A program made the position numbers and the translations under genes. A stretch of 64,000 nucleotides of DNA, from assembly GCF_028690125.1 (NCBI RefSeq), contig NZ_JAQVBV010000011.1:82344-146343 (forward strand), read 5' to 3'. Within the stretch, counting starts at the first letter, position 1; each line of letters starts with the position of its first letter. Positions 9,731-18,020 of the stretch are shown here, one piece after another. This DNA comes from Bacteroides sp. GTDB lineage: Bacteria; Bacteroidota; Bacteroidia; Bacteroidales; Bacteroidaceae. The notes below the pieces were generated by a model. It saw only the letters and a list, made by a program, of their open reading frames with translations, made no database searches and was not told the origin of the DNA.

Positions 9731-9772
9731 CGGAAAAAGCCCTATAATCTCGTTGTCGGAGATCATAGGGCT
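9731..9772 (-). terminator. Rho-independent terminator
   Basis: A 14-bp stem with one mismatch (9738-9751 with 9759-9772, AGCCCTATAATCTC on one arm) and a 7-base loop. On the minus strand it is followed at once by TTTTTCCG. It lies 26 bases past the stop of the membrane-protein gene and probably ends that transcript. Confidence 0.8.
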
Positions 9773-9797
9773 CATTAATGGGCTGTATGTATTTGCC

Positions 9798-10763
9798 TTA
9801 TGAAATGATTCTTTGGTTATATGGCATTGTCGTTCTCATCTCCTTTACGAAATCAGATATGATATTGCCTTCCTCTGATATTCTGTATAGAGGGATGATG
9901 GACGTAGAGGAAGTACGGGTCGAGTTCCTATAAAGTGATTGGGGATCATAGTCCTTTAAGTCGATAAAACACGATAAATATTTGAAAAAATCCGCTTGCT
10001 TGAGCTTTTTATAATAACTCATCAACTCGGATATGTTATGAAAGAAGTGAGCCACGTCCTGCATGGATAGGTACTGTGGAATTACGACTTTATTGACAAC
10101 CTCAATTTTTCTCCTGTCGTTGATAAAGTATTCAAATATACTTTGCTTGATGGTGGTAATATCATCCGCCGAAAAAAAAGCCGATAATGTTGTTGTAATG
10201 TAGCGCTCAAGAAATTGCCATGTTTTGCTGTATAGTTCACTGTTATAGTCGTCAACCGTAACCTTTTGGGTAGAAACCGAGGTGGCACCTCCCGGATAAA
10301 GGGAGAGCTGCGTGTTTATGTTTTCAGAAGTCGTGCTATCAGAAGAACGATTCTCTGGTTGAGAAAGGTTCTTCAGATAGGTTTTCAGCACCTCATACTT
10401 ACCCTTGTGGATTCTGTTGAACGCAACATAATTACATTTTTTTGAGACTTCGAGAAGTTCTTTATCCAACCACTCTTTATCATTCCTATGGATTTGCAGA
10501 GCATCAATATATGCGTCTATTTTTTGTTCGCATGTTTCATTGACTTTCTGAATGGCCAGAAGAACCATGAACCCTAACGGAACAATAGGGAAAATATAAT
10601 ATTTTAGGTACCATGGGATGTCCAATAGCATTGAGCACGCAATTAAGGAGACACACAATGCCTGGGCTATAATGAAGGATTTATTGGATAGGTTTATCAT
10701 TCTGTTATTGATTTTGTCAAGATAATCATTGATGTTTACTTTTAGTAACCTGCTTATATACAA
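9798..10763 (-). CDS. Two-helix membrane protein, fused in frame to integrase remnant
   Basis: The open frame encodes 321 residues. The first 21 or so (MYISRLLKVNINDYLDKINNR) match the core of the integrase at 12775-13881 (LLRENINDFLDKIE), so they are leftover integrase. An internal ATG at 10700 (MINLSNKSF) is the likely original start. Next come two adjacent membrane helices (about residues 30-70), then a soluble C-terminal domain of about 230 residues with no motif I recognise. Transcription can start at the promoter at 10897-10928. Function unknown; membrane anchoring and its place in an element suggest a possible abortive-infection or exclusion role, which is speculation. Confidence 0.65.
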   Translation of the reverse strand: MYISRLLKVNINDYLDKINNRMINLSNKSFIIAQALCVSLIACSMLLDIPWYLKYYIFPIVPLGFMVLLAIQKVNETCEQKIDAYIDALQIHRNDKEWLDKELLEVSKKCNYVAFNRIHKGKYEVLKTYLKNLSQPENRSSDSTTSENINTQLSLYPGGATSVSTQKVTVDDYNSELYSKTWQFLERYITTTLSAFFSADDITTIKQSIFEYFINDRRKIEVVNKVVIPQYLSMQDVAHFFHNISELMSYYKKLKQADFFKYLSCFIDLKDYDPQSLYRNSTRTSSTSIIPLYRISEEGNIISDFVKEMRTTMPYNQRIIS

Positions 10764-10880
10764 ATTTCAGTGCTCTTCAAATGTGAAAAAGTATCCTGCT
10801 GCTGAGTTTCTAGTCAGTTTCATGTCTGTCTGGCTTAATTGGTTGGCGAATAAAAGATATATTCTAAATTTTTTGAACAT
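10700..10880 (-). pseudogene. Tyrosine integrase fragment (core N-terminal part)
   Basis: Read on the minus strand, 10880-10767 encodes FKKFRIYLLFANQL...RNSAAGYFFTF. A different frame then gives RLLKVNINDYLDKI up to about 10700. Together these match one contiguous stretch of the integrase at 12775-13881 (CKRFRAYLLNAKQLK...LNSAAGYYSTFRGLL...LLRENINDFLDKIE). The frame changes at the stop at 10767-10769. Both the N-terminal arm and the catalytic domain are absent, so the fragment cannot recombine DNA. Confidence 0.85.
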
Positions 10881-10896
10881 GTTATTGTTACCTATG

Positions 10897-10928
10897 CAAA
10901 GGTACATTTTATCCATAAACGCTGCAAA
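10897..10928 (-). promoter_or_regulatory. Consensus Bacteroides promoter
   Basis: On the minus strand: TTTG (10925-10928), exactly 20 bases, then TACCTTTG (10897-10904). This is a full match to the TTTG-N19-21-TAnnTTTG consensus. It lies 16 bases before the ATG of the 37-codon integrase fragment, so it reads through the fragment into the membrane-protein gene. Confidence 0.75.
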
Positions 10929-10959
10929 ATGTTGGCTGACAAAATTCCATTTCCCCACA

Positions 10960-11784
10960 CAGTTTTACACATCATTCCTGAAAACTCAAAAAAATCAGCC
11001 TTTTCAAACACTTTATCGTAAATCATCAACGCTAAAATTTAAAGTTAAGGCTATACTGTCATGGAGGTTTAAATAACAGCAATTATCAATTGGGAGTAGA
11101 ACAAGGCACAACGTTGCACCCAACATGAAAGTTTTTTTCTGACATTACGAAATGAATAAATTAATCGAAATAATAAAATCAGTCTTTTCTAAATACTCAT
11201 GAGATCGTCTAATATATGAGTGAAAGAGGAGGAGAAACAACCATACATATTAGAGTCAGTTACCCCCAAAACAAAGGTCTAAGATTGATCAATACTTCTC
11301 ATTTTTGTACCTCAATGAAAAAACAAAAAAAGACTTGATTATTTGAGATAAAATCAGTATTTTTGCAATGAGTTAAGGACATTTAGAAAATGCGATCATT
11401 GCTATATTATTGATTATCAGTATTTTACATTTTCATTTTTTGTACCTCGTGTGTATCTCTCTTTTTCATTCACTGTTTGAATTGATTGACTATCAGTATT
11501 TTGCATAGTTTTTCAATATCCTGTATCGGCAAGTAAGAGGTGATTATCATCGATTAGCATATATTACTATTGATTAATAAGGCGTTGAAATTCAACGCCT
11601 TTCTTTTTGCTCTTATCATTGATCGTAGTCATTGATAGTGCATTTTCAGCTCATTTTTGTACCGTATTTGGGTCTCGGAGGTTTGCATAGTAAAAACCAT
11701 CGGCAAGGTTGTGGTCACTGTGGTACGCAATGGTACGTGTTGGTACGCAATGAAACACTTTTGGCGAAATAACAAGAGAAAGAA
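10960..11784. other. Left-end region of the mobilizable element, repeat-rich
   Basis: About 820 bases without a convincing gene. It holds three copies of TCATTTTT(T)GTACC (11299-11311, 11434-11446, 11651-11663) and three copies of ATCAGTATTTT(T)(G/A)CA (11353, 11416, 11491). One of these contains TATTTTTG, a possible -7 box at 11358-11365. A plus-strand terminator lies at 11579-11608. Such repeats near an integrase are usual for attachment and arm-binding sites, but I cannot define the crossover core. Confidence 0.5.
11579..11608 (+). terminator. Rho-independent terminator with no gene upstream
   Basis: AAGGCGTTG and CAACGCCTT form a perfect 9-bp stem (11579-11587 with 11593-11601) around AAATT, followed by TCTTTTTG. 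It points along the plus strand, yet no plus-strand ORF ends here. It may end a small RNA started near the -7 box at 11358, or stop readthrough into the element's first gene. Confidence 0.6.
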
Positions 11785-12687
11785 ATGAGCAGTAAAATCG
11801 AAATTCAGAAAAAATGTGATTGGTGTGGAACAGTTTTCACTGCACGTAAGACAACTACGGCATATTGTTCTCACAAGTGTGCCAATCTGGCTTACAAAGA
11901 CAGAGTTAGGAAACAGCGAGTTGAAAGTCTTCAAATTGAGTTTAACAAGAAAGCTCAAAAGAATCCCGATTTAGAAAAAGAGTATTTAACACCTACCGAA
12001 GTATCAAAACTACTCGGTATTGGTAGAACATCTACTTATAGGTATATCAGAACCGGACAGATAAAAGTTGTTCGGTTTAATGGCAAGACCTTGATAAGAC
12101 GTATTGACATTGAGCAAATGTTTGATTTCTTACAGGTACAAGACGTAGAAAGCAAGCCAAAAGAGAAAGCCTCTATCACCGAGTTCTACACCACAGCCGA
12201 AGTCAAAGAGAAATACAATGTAGTTGACTCATGGATATTCGTTGTAGCTAAAAAGCACAACATTCCCCGAACCTTCAATCGTGGCAAAACTTATTGGAGT
12301 AAAAAGCATATCGACAACTATTTTGCTAAGAAAGCAGCCAATCCGGAAATAACAGAATGGTACTCCGTGCAGGAGATTCAGGATAAATTCGATATGACTT
12401 TGGCTGCTATCTATACGCTCGCCTCAAAGAATGCTATCCCCAAAAAGAAAGAGGGCATCATGGTCAGCTACTCCAAAAAGCATTTCGACATAGCCAAAGG
12501 CGTAGCCCAGCCCGAAGAACCGCAATACTACACGGTAGCAGAAGCGATGGAGAAATTCAATCTCACTCGTGACCAACTCTATCATTACGCTAAGTACCAT
12601 AATATCCCTAGAGTGAAAGTCGGCAAATACACTAAAATCTCCCGACCTGAACTTGATAAATTGTTGGGTGATCCGAAAATAGAGTAA
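11785..12687 (+). CDS. Zinc-finger protein with four tandem HTH domains
   Basis: A 300-residue DNA-binding protein. The N-terminus has a four-cysteine finger (CDWCG ... YCSHKC). Four excisionase/MerR-like winged helices follow: LTPTEVSKLLGIGRTSTYRYI, then YTTAEVKEKYNVVDSWIF, YSVQEIQDKFDMTLAAIY and YTVAEAMEKFNLTRDQLY, about 55-65 residues apart. Its place directly before the integrase suggests control of integration or excision, perhaps by binding several repeats at once. A terminator separates it from the integrase. The domains are seen directly; the role is inferred. Confidence 0.8.
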   Translation: MSSKIEIQKKCDWCGTVFTARKTTTAYCSHKCANLAYKDRVRKQRVESLQIEFNKKAQKNPDLEKEYLTPTEVSKLLGIGRTSTYRYIRTGQIKVVRFNGKTLIRRIDIEQMFDFLQVQDVESKPKEKASITEFYTTAEVKEKYNVVDSWIFVVAKKHNIPRTFNRGKTYWSKKHIDNYFAKKAANPEITEWYSVQEIQDKFDMTLAAIYTLASKNAIPKKKEGIMVSYSKKHFDIAKGVAQPEEPQYYTVAEAMEKFNLTRDQLYHYAKYHNIPRVKVGKYTKISRPELDKLLGDPKIE

Positions 12688-12694
12688 GTTATTC

Positions 12695-12733
12695 AGCGGT
12701 GACGGTAGCCACCATATTATCACCGCTTTTCTT
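12695..12733 (+). terminator. Rho-independent terminator after the multi-HTH gene
   Basis: AGCGGTGA (12695-12702) pairs with TCACCGCT (12720-12727), followed by TTTCTTT. It lies eight bases past the stop, separating the regulator gene from the integrase transcript. Confidence 0.75.
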
Positions 12734-12774
12734 TGCAATCAAAAAACAAGTATAAATCATTAAAAAACAATCGT

Positions 12775-13881
12775 ATGATACACACGTGCACCAAAGTTAC
12801 AGTTCGCCAAAGAGCCATCCGTAACGACAAAATTTCTCTCTACCTTGATTATTATCCGGCTATTCGCCATCCCGAAACCATGATTATGAGCCGTCGGGAG
12901 TATCTCGGCATCTACATTTACGCCCACCCAAAAAACGAAATGGAGCGTGAGTTCAACAACGATATGCTGAACAAAGCCGAAGCCATCCGGTGCATCCGGG
13001 TACAGTCACTCATCAACGAAGAGTTCGGTTTCTTAGACAAGCACAAGATGAAAGCCGACTTTCTCGCCTATTTTGCCAAGATGATGAAGAGTAAAGATCA
13101 AAAATGGAAAGTAGTCTACGCTCACTTCTACAACTTCGTACAGGGAAAATGCTCTTTTGGTGAAGTGAATGTAGATTTATGCAAAAGGTTCCGAGCTTAC
13201 TTATTGAACGCTAAGCAACTGAAACATACTCAGCACAAAGTATCGCTTAACTCCGCAGCAGGCTACTACTCCACATTCAGAGGTCTATTGAAAATCGCTT
13301 ATCGGGATAAGCTGCTCCGTGAGAACATCAACGACTTTCTGGATAAGATTGAGTATGAAGACGTAAAGAAAGAGTATCTGACATTAAACGAGGTAAAACA
13401 ATTAGCAGCCACACCCTGCGACATACCTGTTCTAAAAGCCGCCTCTCTGTTCTCTTGCCTGACAGGACTACGTATCAGTGATATTATGAATCTACAATGG
13501 TCTGATTTTGGCATCGCTCCCGACCAAGGTTACTGTATTCGTATCCGTACCCAAAAGACCAAGACCGAAGCCACACTCCCCATTAGCCACGAGGCTTTTG
13601 AACTATGCGGAGAGGTTGGAACGGGTAAAGTCTTTAAGGGGCTTAGCCGAAGCATGATAAATTATCCTCTAAAAAACTGGCTAAAGCAAGCTAAGATATT
13701 GAAACATATCACATTTCATTGCTTTCGGCACTCGTATGCCACCCTTCAAATTGCCGCAGGGACAGACATTTACACCGTCAGCAAGATGCTTACACACCGT
13801 AATGTATCGACGACGCAGATATATGCGGAGCTGGTGAGTGAGAAGAAACGAGAGTCGGCAAACAAAATCTCATTGAAATAA
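12775..13881 (+). CDS. int: Tyrosine recombinase/integrase
   Basis: A 368-residue phage-type integrase. The N-terminal arm is of the Bacteroidetes type (KVTVRQRAI...SLYLDYYPAI), followed by a SAM-like core-binding domain with LNSAAGYYSTFRGLL. The catalytic domain shows TGLRISDIMNLQW (catalytic Arg), HCFRHSYATLQIAAG (H-x-x-R), LTHRNVSTTQIYAEL (His and nucleophilic Tyr). The active site is complete. I start at 12775 (MIHTCTKV) because the 14 residues before it are poor and overlap the terminator. It should integrate and, with a directionality factor, excise the element. Confidence 0.93.
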   Translation: MIHTCTKVTVRQRAIRNDKISLYLDYYPAIRHPETMIMSRREYLGIYIYAHPKNEMEREFNNDMLNKAEAIRCIRVQSLINEEFGFLDKHKMKADFLAYFAKMMKSKDQKWKVVYAHFYNFVQGKCSFGEVNVDLCKRFRAYLLNAKQLKHTQHKVSLNSAAGYYSTFRGLLKIAYRDKLLRENINDFLDKIEYEDVKKEYLTLNEVKQLAATPCDIPVLKAASLFSCLTGLRISDIMNLQWSDFGIAPDQGYCIRIRTQKTKTEATLPISHEAFELCGEVGTGKVFKGLSRSMINYPLKNWLKQAKILKHITFHCFRHSYATLQIAAGTDIYTVSKMLTHRNVSTTQIYAELVSEKKRESANKISLK

Positions 13882-13886
13882 TAAAA

Positions 13887-13948
13887 TCAACTTTATAGTT
13901 GAAATATTGCTATTTATAAAACAAATATCAACTTAATTATTAACTTTG
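13887..13948 (+). promoter_or_regulatory. Promoter and operator-like half-sites of the MqsR-like/Panacea module
   Basis: TAACTTTG at 13941-13948 is a perfect -7 box 16 bases before the toxin ATG. Three half-sites surround its upstream region: TCAACT (13887), AGTTGA (13897) and TCAACT (13928). This is the layout of an autoregulated toxin-antitoxin promoter. Confidence 0.5.
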
Positions 13949-13963
13949 CAAAACAGGAAATAA

Positions 13964-14323
13964 ATGGTAACAAAAGAAGATGTAGAAGTGTTCCTTAAGC
14001 AGTTCCAACAGAAGCTTAAAGTATTCAGCATCATTTTTAGAGATGATAGAGGAAAGAATGCTCAAGCACTGGCAGACTTAGAAATAACACCTAAATATAG
14101 AGAAACTGTTATAAAAGAAATCAAAACTGAAGACTATTGCCAAGGCCCTATTGTTGATACATTAAACCACATGGGAGATATGTGGGTGTTTGGTAAAGAC
14201 GTAAAGGGACAAGAGGTATATATCAAGATTTCATTAGGTCAGAAAAATAGTCAAACAATATGTATTTCGTTTCATATATCTGAATATAAAATGAAATACC
14301 CATTTAAAGGAGAAATACAATGA
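13964..14323 (+). CDS. MqsR-like toxin
   Basis: A 119-residue small basic protein with FRDDRGKNAQALADLEITP, EDYCQGPI and MWVFGKDVKGQEVYIKI. I recognise this pattern from Bacteroidetes proteins annotated as MqsR-family toxins, which by family are RelE-like mRNA endonucleases. The gene overlaps the next one by four bases (ATGA), as expected for a toxin-antitoxin pair with the toxin first. Catalytic residues cannot be assigned from sequence alone. It probably stabilises the element. Confidence 0.65.
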   Translation: MVTKEDVEVFLKQFQQKLKVFSIIFRDDRGKNAQALADLEITPKYRETVIKEIKTEDYCQGPIVDTLNHMGDMWVFGKDVKGQEVYIKISLGQKNSQTICISFHISEYKMKYPFKGEIQ

Positions 14324-15306
14324 AGAGTCCTTTTACAGGAGGGAAAGTTGTCCTCCACCAAGAAAATGCAGAGTTGGTGTTTCGCAGAGAAAAATTTAAG
14401 TACATCTATTTGTACTATCTATGTGAAGACACCAAAGAAAGATTTACCACCACAGAGATTGACGAAATCAATCTCTCACAGGTATATAATCAATATCGTA
14501 TCAAATATGGAATCCCATTTCCCGATGAGATTAAGCGTATCCGACAGATGTATGAGCTTTCGGCATCTAAGATGTCAGAAATATTAGGATTTGGGGATAA
14601 CCAGTATCGGCTATACGAAAATGGAGATATACCCAGTGAAGCAAATGGCAAAATACTCAGCTCAATAAAAGAACCGTCTATATTCAAGGTATTTGTAGAA
14701 AATGCAAAGAACCAATTTGAAGCCAAAGAATTTGAAAAGATTCTCTCTAAGCTTAAAAAAGTAATGGAGCATGAGAAGTCACATATCAAAGAAGCACTTA
14801 TTTTCGATTCATACTCAAGGGGAGCTTACAATGGCTATGCTGCTCAGTCATACAGTAAATTGAAAAACATCATACTCTATTTTATAGAAAAATGTGGTGA
14901 TACGTTCAATACCAAAATGAACAAACTATTATTCTATACGGATTTTCTATCTTATAAGACCTATGGGCGTGGAATCAGCGGTTTAGCTTATAGAGCGATT
15001 CAATTCGGACCGGTACCTGTAAGATGGGACAGAGTATATAGTTTGATGGATGATGTTTATCCGGAAATAGTAGAATTTAACTCCGGCAATTGCGGAACCA
15101 AGCTATGTTCTACCCTATCACCCGATTTCTCTTGTTTCTCTACTGAAGAACAAAGTATTCTAGATACTGTATGGGAAAAATTTAAAGATATTTCCGCATC
15201 AGATATTTCAGAATTGAGTCATAAAGAAGATGCTTGGGAAAAATATAATACCACCAATCTGATGATTGACTATAAAGAAGCATTCACACTCCGCGCATTC
15301 GATTAG
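14320..15306 (+). CDS. Antitoxin with MqsA-like HTH and Panacea (SocA/DUF4065) domain
   Basis: A 328-residue protein in two parts. Residues about 60-110 are an HTH of the MqsA type (IRQMYELSASKMSEILGFG, then QYRLYENGDIPSE). Residues about 180-290 form a DUF4065/Panacea domain (KMNKLLFYTDFLSYKTYGRG, then GLAYRAIQFGPVPVRWD). Panacea domains neutralise many unrelated toxins, and the HTH would repress the shared promoter. The four-base overlap with the toxin gene supports pairing. It lacks a clear MqsA zinc finger at the start. Confidence 0.8.
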   Translation: MKSPFTGGKVVLHQENAELVFRREKFKYIYLYYLCEDTKERFTTTEIDEINLSQVYNQYRIKYGIPFPDEIKRIRQMYELSASKMSEILGFGDNQYRLYENGDIPSEANGKILSSIKEPSIFKVFVENAKNQFEAKEFEKILSKLKKVMEHEKSHIKEALIFDSYSRGAYNGYAAQSYSKLKNIILYFIEKCGDTFNTKMNKLLFYTDFLSYKTYGRGISGLAYRAIQFGPVPVRWDRVYSLMDDVYPEIVEFNSGNCGTKLCSTLSPDFSCFSTEEQSILDTVWEKFKDISASDISELSHKEDAWEKYNTTNLMIDYKEAFTLRAFD

Positions 15307-15330
15307 AGATAATGGAAATATTTCTCATCA

Positions 15331-15382
15331 ACATATCATATAATAAACAAATAGCATTATATTTGCATATTATATGATATGT
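15331..15382 (+). promoter_or_regulatory. HipB operator and promoter
   Basis: ACATATCATATAATA (15331-15345) and its perfect reverse complement (15368-15382) are separated by 22 bases. Between them is TATATTTG (15358-15365), a perfect -7 box. The hipB ATG follows at 15390. Binding of a HipB dimer to each arm would cover the promoter. Confidence 0.75.
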
Positions 15383-15389
15383 TACAACT

Positions 15390-15710
15390 ATGGCAAAGAA
15401 TACAATGGGGACTAAATTACCTCGCAAATTACAGCAGAAAATGGAGATTGTAGGTGAGCAGATCAAATTAGCACGCTTACGCCGTAATTTGAGTGTGGCA
15501 CAAGTGGCTGAACGAGCTACCTGCTCACCTCTCACGGTATCACGCATCGAAAAGGGTGTGCCTACCGTTGCCATAGGTATCTATCTTCGTGTGCTTTACG
15601 CTCTGCAACTGGATGAAGATATTCTCTGGATTGCCAAAGAGGACAAATTGGGAAAATCACTGCAAGATTTGACCCTAAAGAGTCGTGAGCGCGCATCTAA
15701 AAAGGAATAA
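15390..15710 (+). CDS. hipB: HipB-like antitoxin
   Basis: A 106-residue protein with an XRE-type helix-turn-helix (IKLARLRRNLSVAQVAERAT, then TVSRIEKG) in the middle. Its position directly before a HipA kinase gene, three bases away, marks it as the antitoxin and autorepressor. The tail (SLQDLTLKSRERASKKE) is charged and could occupy the kinase, as in other HipB proteins; that part is inferred. Expression is probably controlled by the inverted repeat just upstream. Confidence 0.88.
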   Translation: MAKNTMGTKLPRKLQQKMEIVGEQIKLARLRRNLSVAQVAERATCSPLTVSRIEKGVPTVAIGIYLRVLYALQLDEDILWIAKEDKLGKSLQDLTLKSRERASKKE

Positions 15711-15713
15711 ACA

Positions 15714-16979
15714 ATGAAAAAGCTATTAGTATATGCCGACTTTGATTGGCTGAAAGATATTAAACTTATCGGAGAACTAAGTTATGAATCGCTTCGTGGC
15801 TCAGATAGCTATGCTTTCAAATTCAATGATGAATGGCTGAAGCGATATGGCAACCTATTTATTAGTGCAGACCTGAATAACTACAAAGGACTGCAATACA
15901 CACAACCTGAGAAAGATATTTTCGGCTGTTTCTCCGATGCATTGCCCGACCGTTGGGGACGTACGCTGCTCAATCGTAGAGAGCAAATCTTGGCTACCGA
16001 AAAGAAACGTCCTATCCGTCGCTTATCCTCATTTGATTATCTACTGGGAATTGATGATTCATCTCGCATGGGAGGATTTCGATTTAAAGAAACACCCGAT
16101 GGCGATTTTATCAACTCCGGCAATACGCTGCGCATCCCACCATTAACCAGTATCCGTGAGTTGATTCATGCCACCGGGGAGATCGAAAAAAGCGAAGAGG
16201 AAAACAAACTACCTGATAAGAAGTGGCTCACTCAATTAGTGCAACCCGGTTCTTCATTAGGTGGAGCTAGGCCGAAAGCCAGCGTAGTTGATACTGATAA
16301 AGTATTGTATGTCGCCAAGTTTCCCTCTCGTAAAGATGATTACAATGCAGGGCTTTGGGAACACTTCTGCCATCTATTAGCCAAGAAAGCAGGAATCAAT
16401 GCAGCATCTACACAAGTAATCTCCACAAGCGACAAGTACCACACACTCTTATCACGTCGTTTTGATAGAACCGATGACGGCAAGCGAATACATTTTGCCT
16501 CTGCCATGACATTACTCGGACTCTCGGACGGTGCCAACGCAAGTACTGGAAACGGCTACTTAGATATGGTAGACTTCATACTTCAAAATTGCACAGAGGT
16601 AAACAAGAACCTCCAAGAACTATACCGTCGTGTAGCTTTTAACATTTGCATCGGTAATTCCGATGATCACTTCCGCAATCACGGTTTTCTGCTCACATCT
16701 AAAGGTTGGACTCTATCTCCTGCTTACGACATGAATCCAACACTGAATGAATATCAGAGTCTACTTATTTCCAACTCTTCCAGCAGAGCAGACTTAGCAA
16801 TTCTATCAGATGCTTGTGAAGACTATATGTTACCTCGAGACGTAGCCACAAAAATCATCTCAGAGGTGACAATAGCCGTTAAAGACTGGAAAGCATTGGC
16901 AACTAGATTAGGAATAGCGAACAGCGAAATGGAATTACTCGGGAATACCTTTAATAGTCGGATTAAAGAATACATCTAA
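15714..16979 (+). CDS. hipA: HipA-like serine/threonine kinase toxin
   Basis: A 421-residue HipA-family protein of usual length. The N-terminal HipA domain has FGCFSDALPDRWGRTLL and FDYLLGIDDSSRMGGF. The kinase part shows GSSLGGARPKASV (glycine-rich loop and Lys), LLSRRFDRT, the catalytic loop ICIGNSDDHFRNHGFL and the metal-binding SPAYDMNP. All key residues are present, so it is probably active. By family these kinases phosphorylate aminoacyl-tRNA synthetase and induce growth arrest. It forms an operon with hipB. Confidence 0.92.
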   Translation: MKKLLVYADFDWLKDIKLIGELSYESLRGSDSYAFKFNDEWLKRYGNLFISADLNNYKGLQYTQPEKDIFGCFSDALPDRWGRTLLNRREQILATEKKRPIRRLSSFDYLLGIDDSSRMGGFRFKETPDGDFINSGNTLRIPPLTSIRELIHATGEIEKSEEENKLPDKKWLTQLVQPGSSLGGARPKASVVDTDKVLYVAKFPSRKDDYNAGLWEHFCHLLAKKAGINAASTQVISTSDKYHTLLSRRFDRTDDGKRIHFASAMTLLGLSDGANASTGNGYLDMVDFILQNCTEVNKNLQELYRRVAFNICIGNSDDHFRNHGFLLTSKGWTLSPAYDMNPTLNEYQSLLISNSSSRADLAILSDACEDYMLPRDVATKIISEVTIAVKDWKALATRLGIANSEMELLGNTFNSRIKEYI

Positions 16980-17066
16980 TTCTTTGGCAAAATAGATAGT
17001 CATTTGCCTTATAGAGAAGACAAACGCAGCCATATCAACGCCAAATGCGGACAATTGCACAAACAA

Positions 17067-17098
17067 TTTGGAGTCAAATAGTTATTACTATATATTTG
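17067..17098 (+). promoter_or_regulatory. Consensus Bacteroides promoter
   Basis: TTTG (17067-17070), 20 bases, TATATTTG (17091-17098). This fits the consensus fully and lies 26 bases before the ATG of the next gene at 17125. Confidence 0.75.
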
Positions 17099-17124
17099 CG
17101 CACAAATGATAACTATTGATTAAT

Positions 17125-17838
17125 ATGACAGCTAAGAAAACCGACTACATTATTATATATTCTTTCCTATGTGCATCAATATTGAGTATTGCTGTATTAG
17201 TTCGCATGTTTGCAGTAACAGAGCTCAAAATGGACGAGTTCTCGGCTCTTATGGTCTTTTTCGTAACTTGCCTTTTGCTTGGTGGCTTCTATTTTAGTTT
17301 CCAATCCATATTGAATGATTGTCTTTTGCCTATTGTAGAGCGAATTTTTAGAAAGAAACACCCACAATTAGAGCCTGAAATTATAGTAGAACCGCTTGTG
17401 GAAGCTCCACAAGAACAGAAGGAGCCTGCTGTGCTTAACTACGGAGAATATAAACAAACTGCACAACATAAATTTGCGCAGGAGCAGGCACAAACTTTGG
17501 AAAAGGTTCTCTCCTATACAGGGAAAGAGATGGCATTGTATATGACCGAAAGCGAGTTGCAACAACTTTACGAGCATATCCGCTTTTTTCAATCCGCTAC
17601 AGAACAGGAATGCGAACAGTTAAGTAACCCTGTGGCCATTGATGCCAAACTAAAATCCATCGACCTGATGCACTTTGGCTGGAATATCGGTAACCAATTT
17701 AAGAAGTCTGGTATTGAAACGGCAACTTTCATCAAGCACGTTTTCGCCAAAGAACTACACGATAGCGTAATTTCCACCATCAAGCGAAAACTCAGAGTCG
17801 AAGGTACTTGCATTATTAAAATCAAAGAGGAGTTATAA
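17125..17838 (+). CDS. Membrane-anchored element protein, unknown function
   Basis: A 237-residue protein with two N-terminal membrane helices (about residues 10-28 and 40-60), then a cytoplasmic domain with an acidic/proline linker (EPEIIVEPLVEAPQEQKEP) and a helical domain ending in a basic segment. I do not recognise the family, but similar genes sit before the HTH, DUF3987, DUF6371 cassette in Bacteroidetes elements as far as I recall. It has its own promoter and terminator, so it is a single-gene unit. The longer frame from 17116 uses TTG; I prefer the ATG at 17125. Confidence 0.65.
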   Translation: MTAKKTDYIIIYSFLCASILSIAVLVRMFAVTELKMDEFSALMVFFVTCLLLGGFYFSFQSILNDCLLPIVERIFRKKHPQLEPEIIVEPLVEAPQEQKEPAVLNYGEYKQTAQHKFAQEQAQTLEKVLSYTGKEMALYMTESELQQLYEHIRFFQSATEQECEQLSNPVAIDAKLKSIDLMHFGWNIGNQFKKSGIETATFIKHVFAKELHDSVISTIKRKLRVEGTCIIKIKEEL

Positions 17839-17861
17839 ATTATATTTTTTAGTCTATATCA

Positions 17862-17891
17862 AGCGATCACTTTGGCGTGGTCGCTTTTTTT
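17862..17891 (+). terminator. Rho-independent terminator
   Basis: AGCGATCAC (17862-17870) pairs with GTGGTCGCT (17877-17885) with one T-G wobble, followed by a run of seven T. It ends the transcript of the membrane-protein gene. Confidence 0.85.
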
Positions 17892-18020
17892 ATGCCGTAA
17901 CCTATTGGTATATAGCAATAATCACCATTGATAAGTTATTAACCAGTTATATCTTGGTGGCTAATTTCACCATAAAATCACCAGTTTTCTTTGCACATGA
18001 ATTATTAAAATCAAGAATTT

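Noticed and set aside
11395..11520. CRISPR-like array
   Set aside because: The three ATCAGTATTTT repeats are short, imperfect and unevenly spaced; no cas genes are in the window.
11290..11670. TTTTTGTACC repeats as the attL core
   Set aside because: Three copies on the left and reverse-orientation copies on the right do not form the matching direct pair that attL and attR require; they fit arm sites better.
13882..13963. tRNA gene as the integration target
   Set aside because: No cloverleaf could be found here or at either end of the element.
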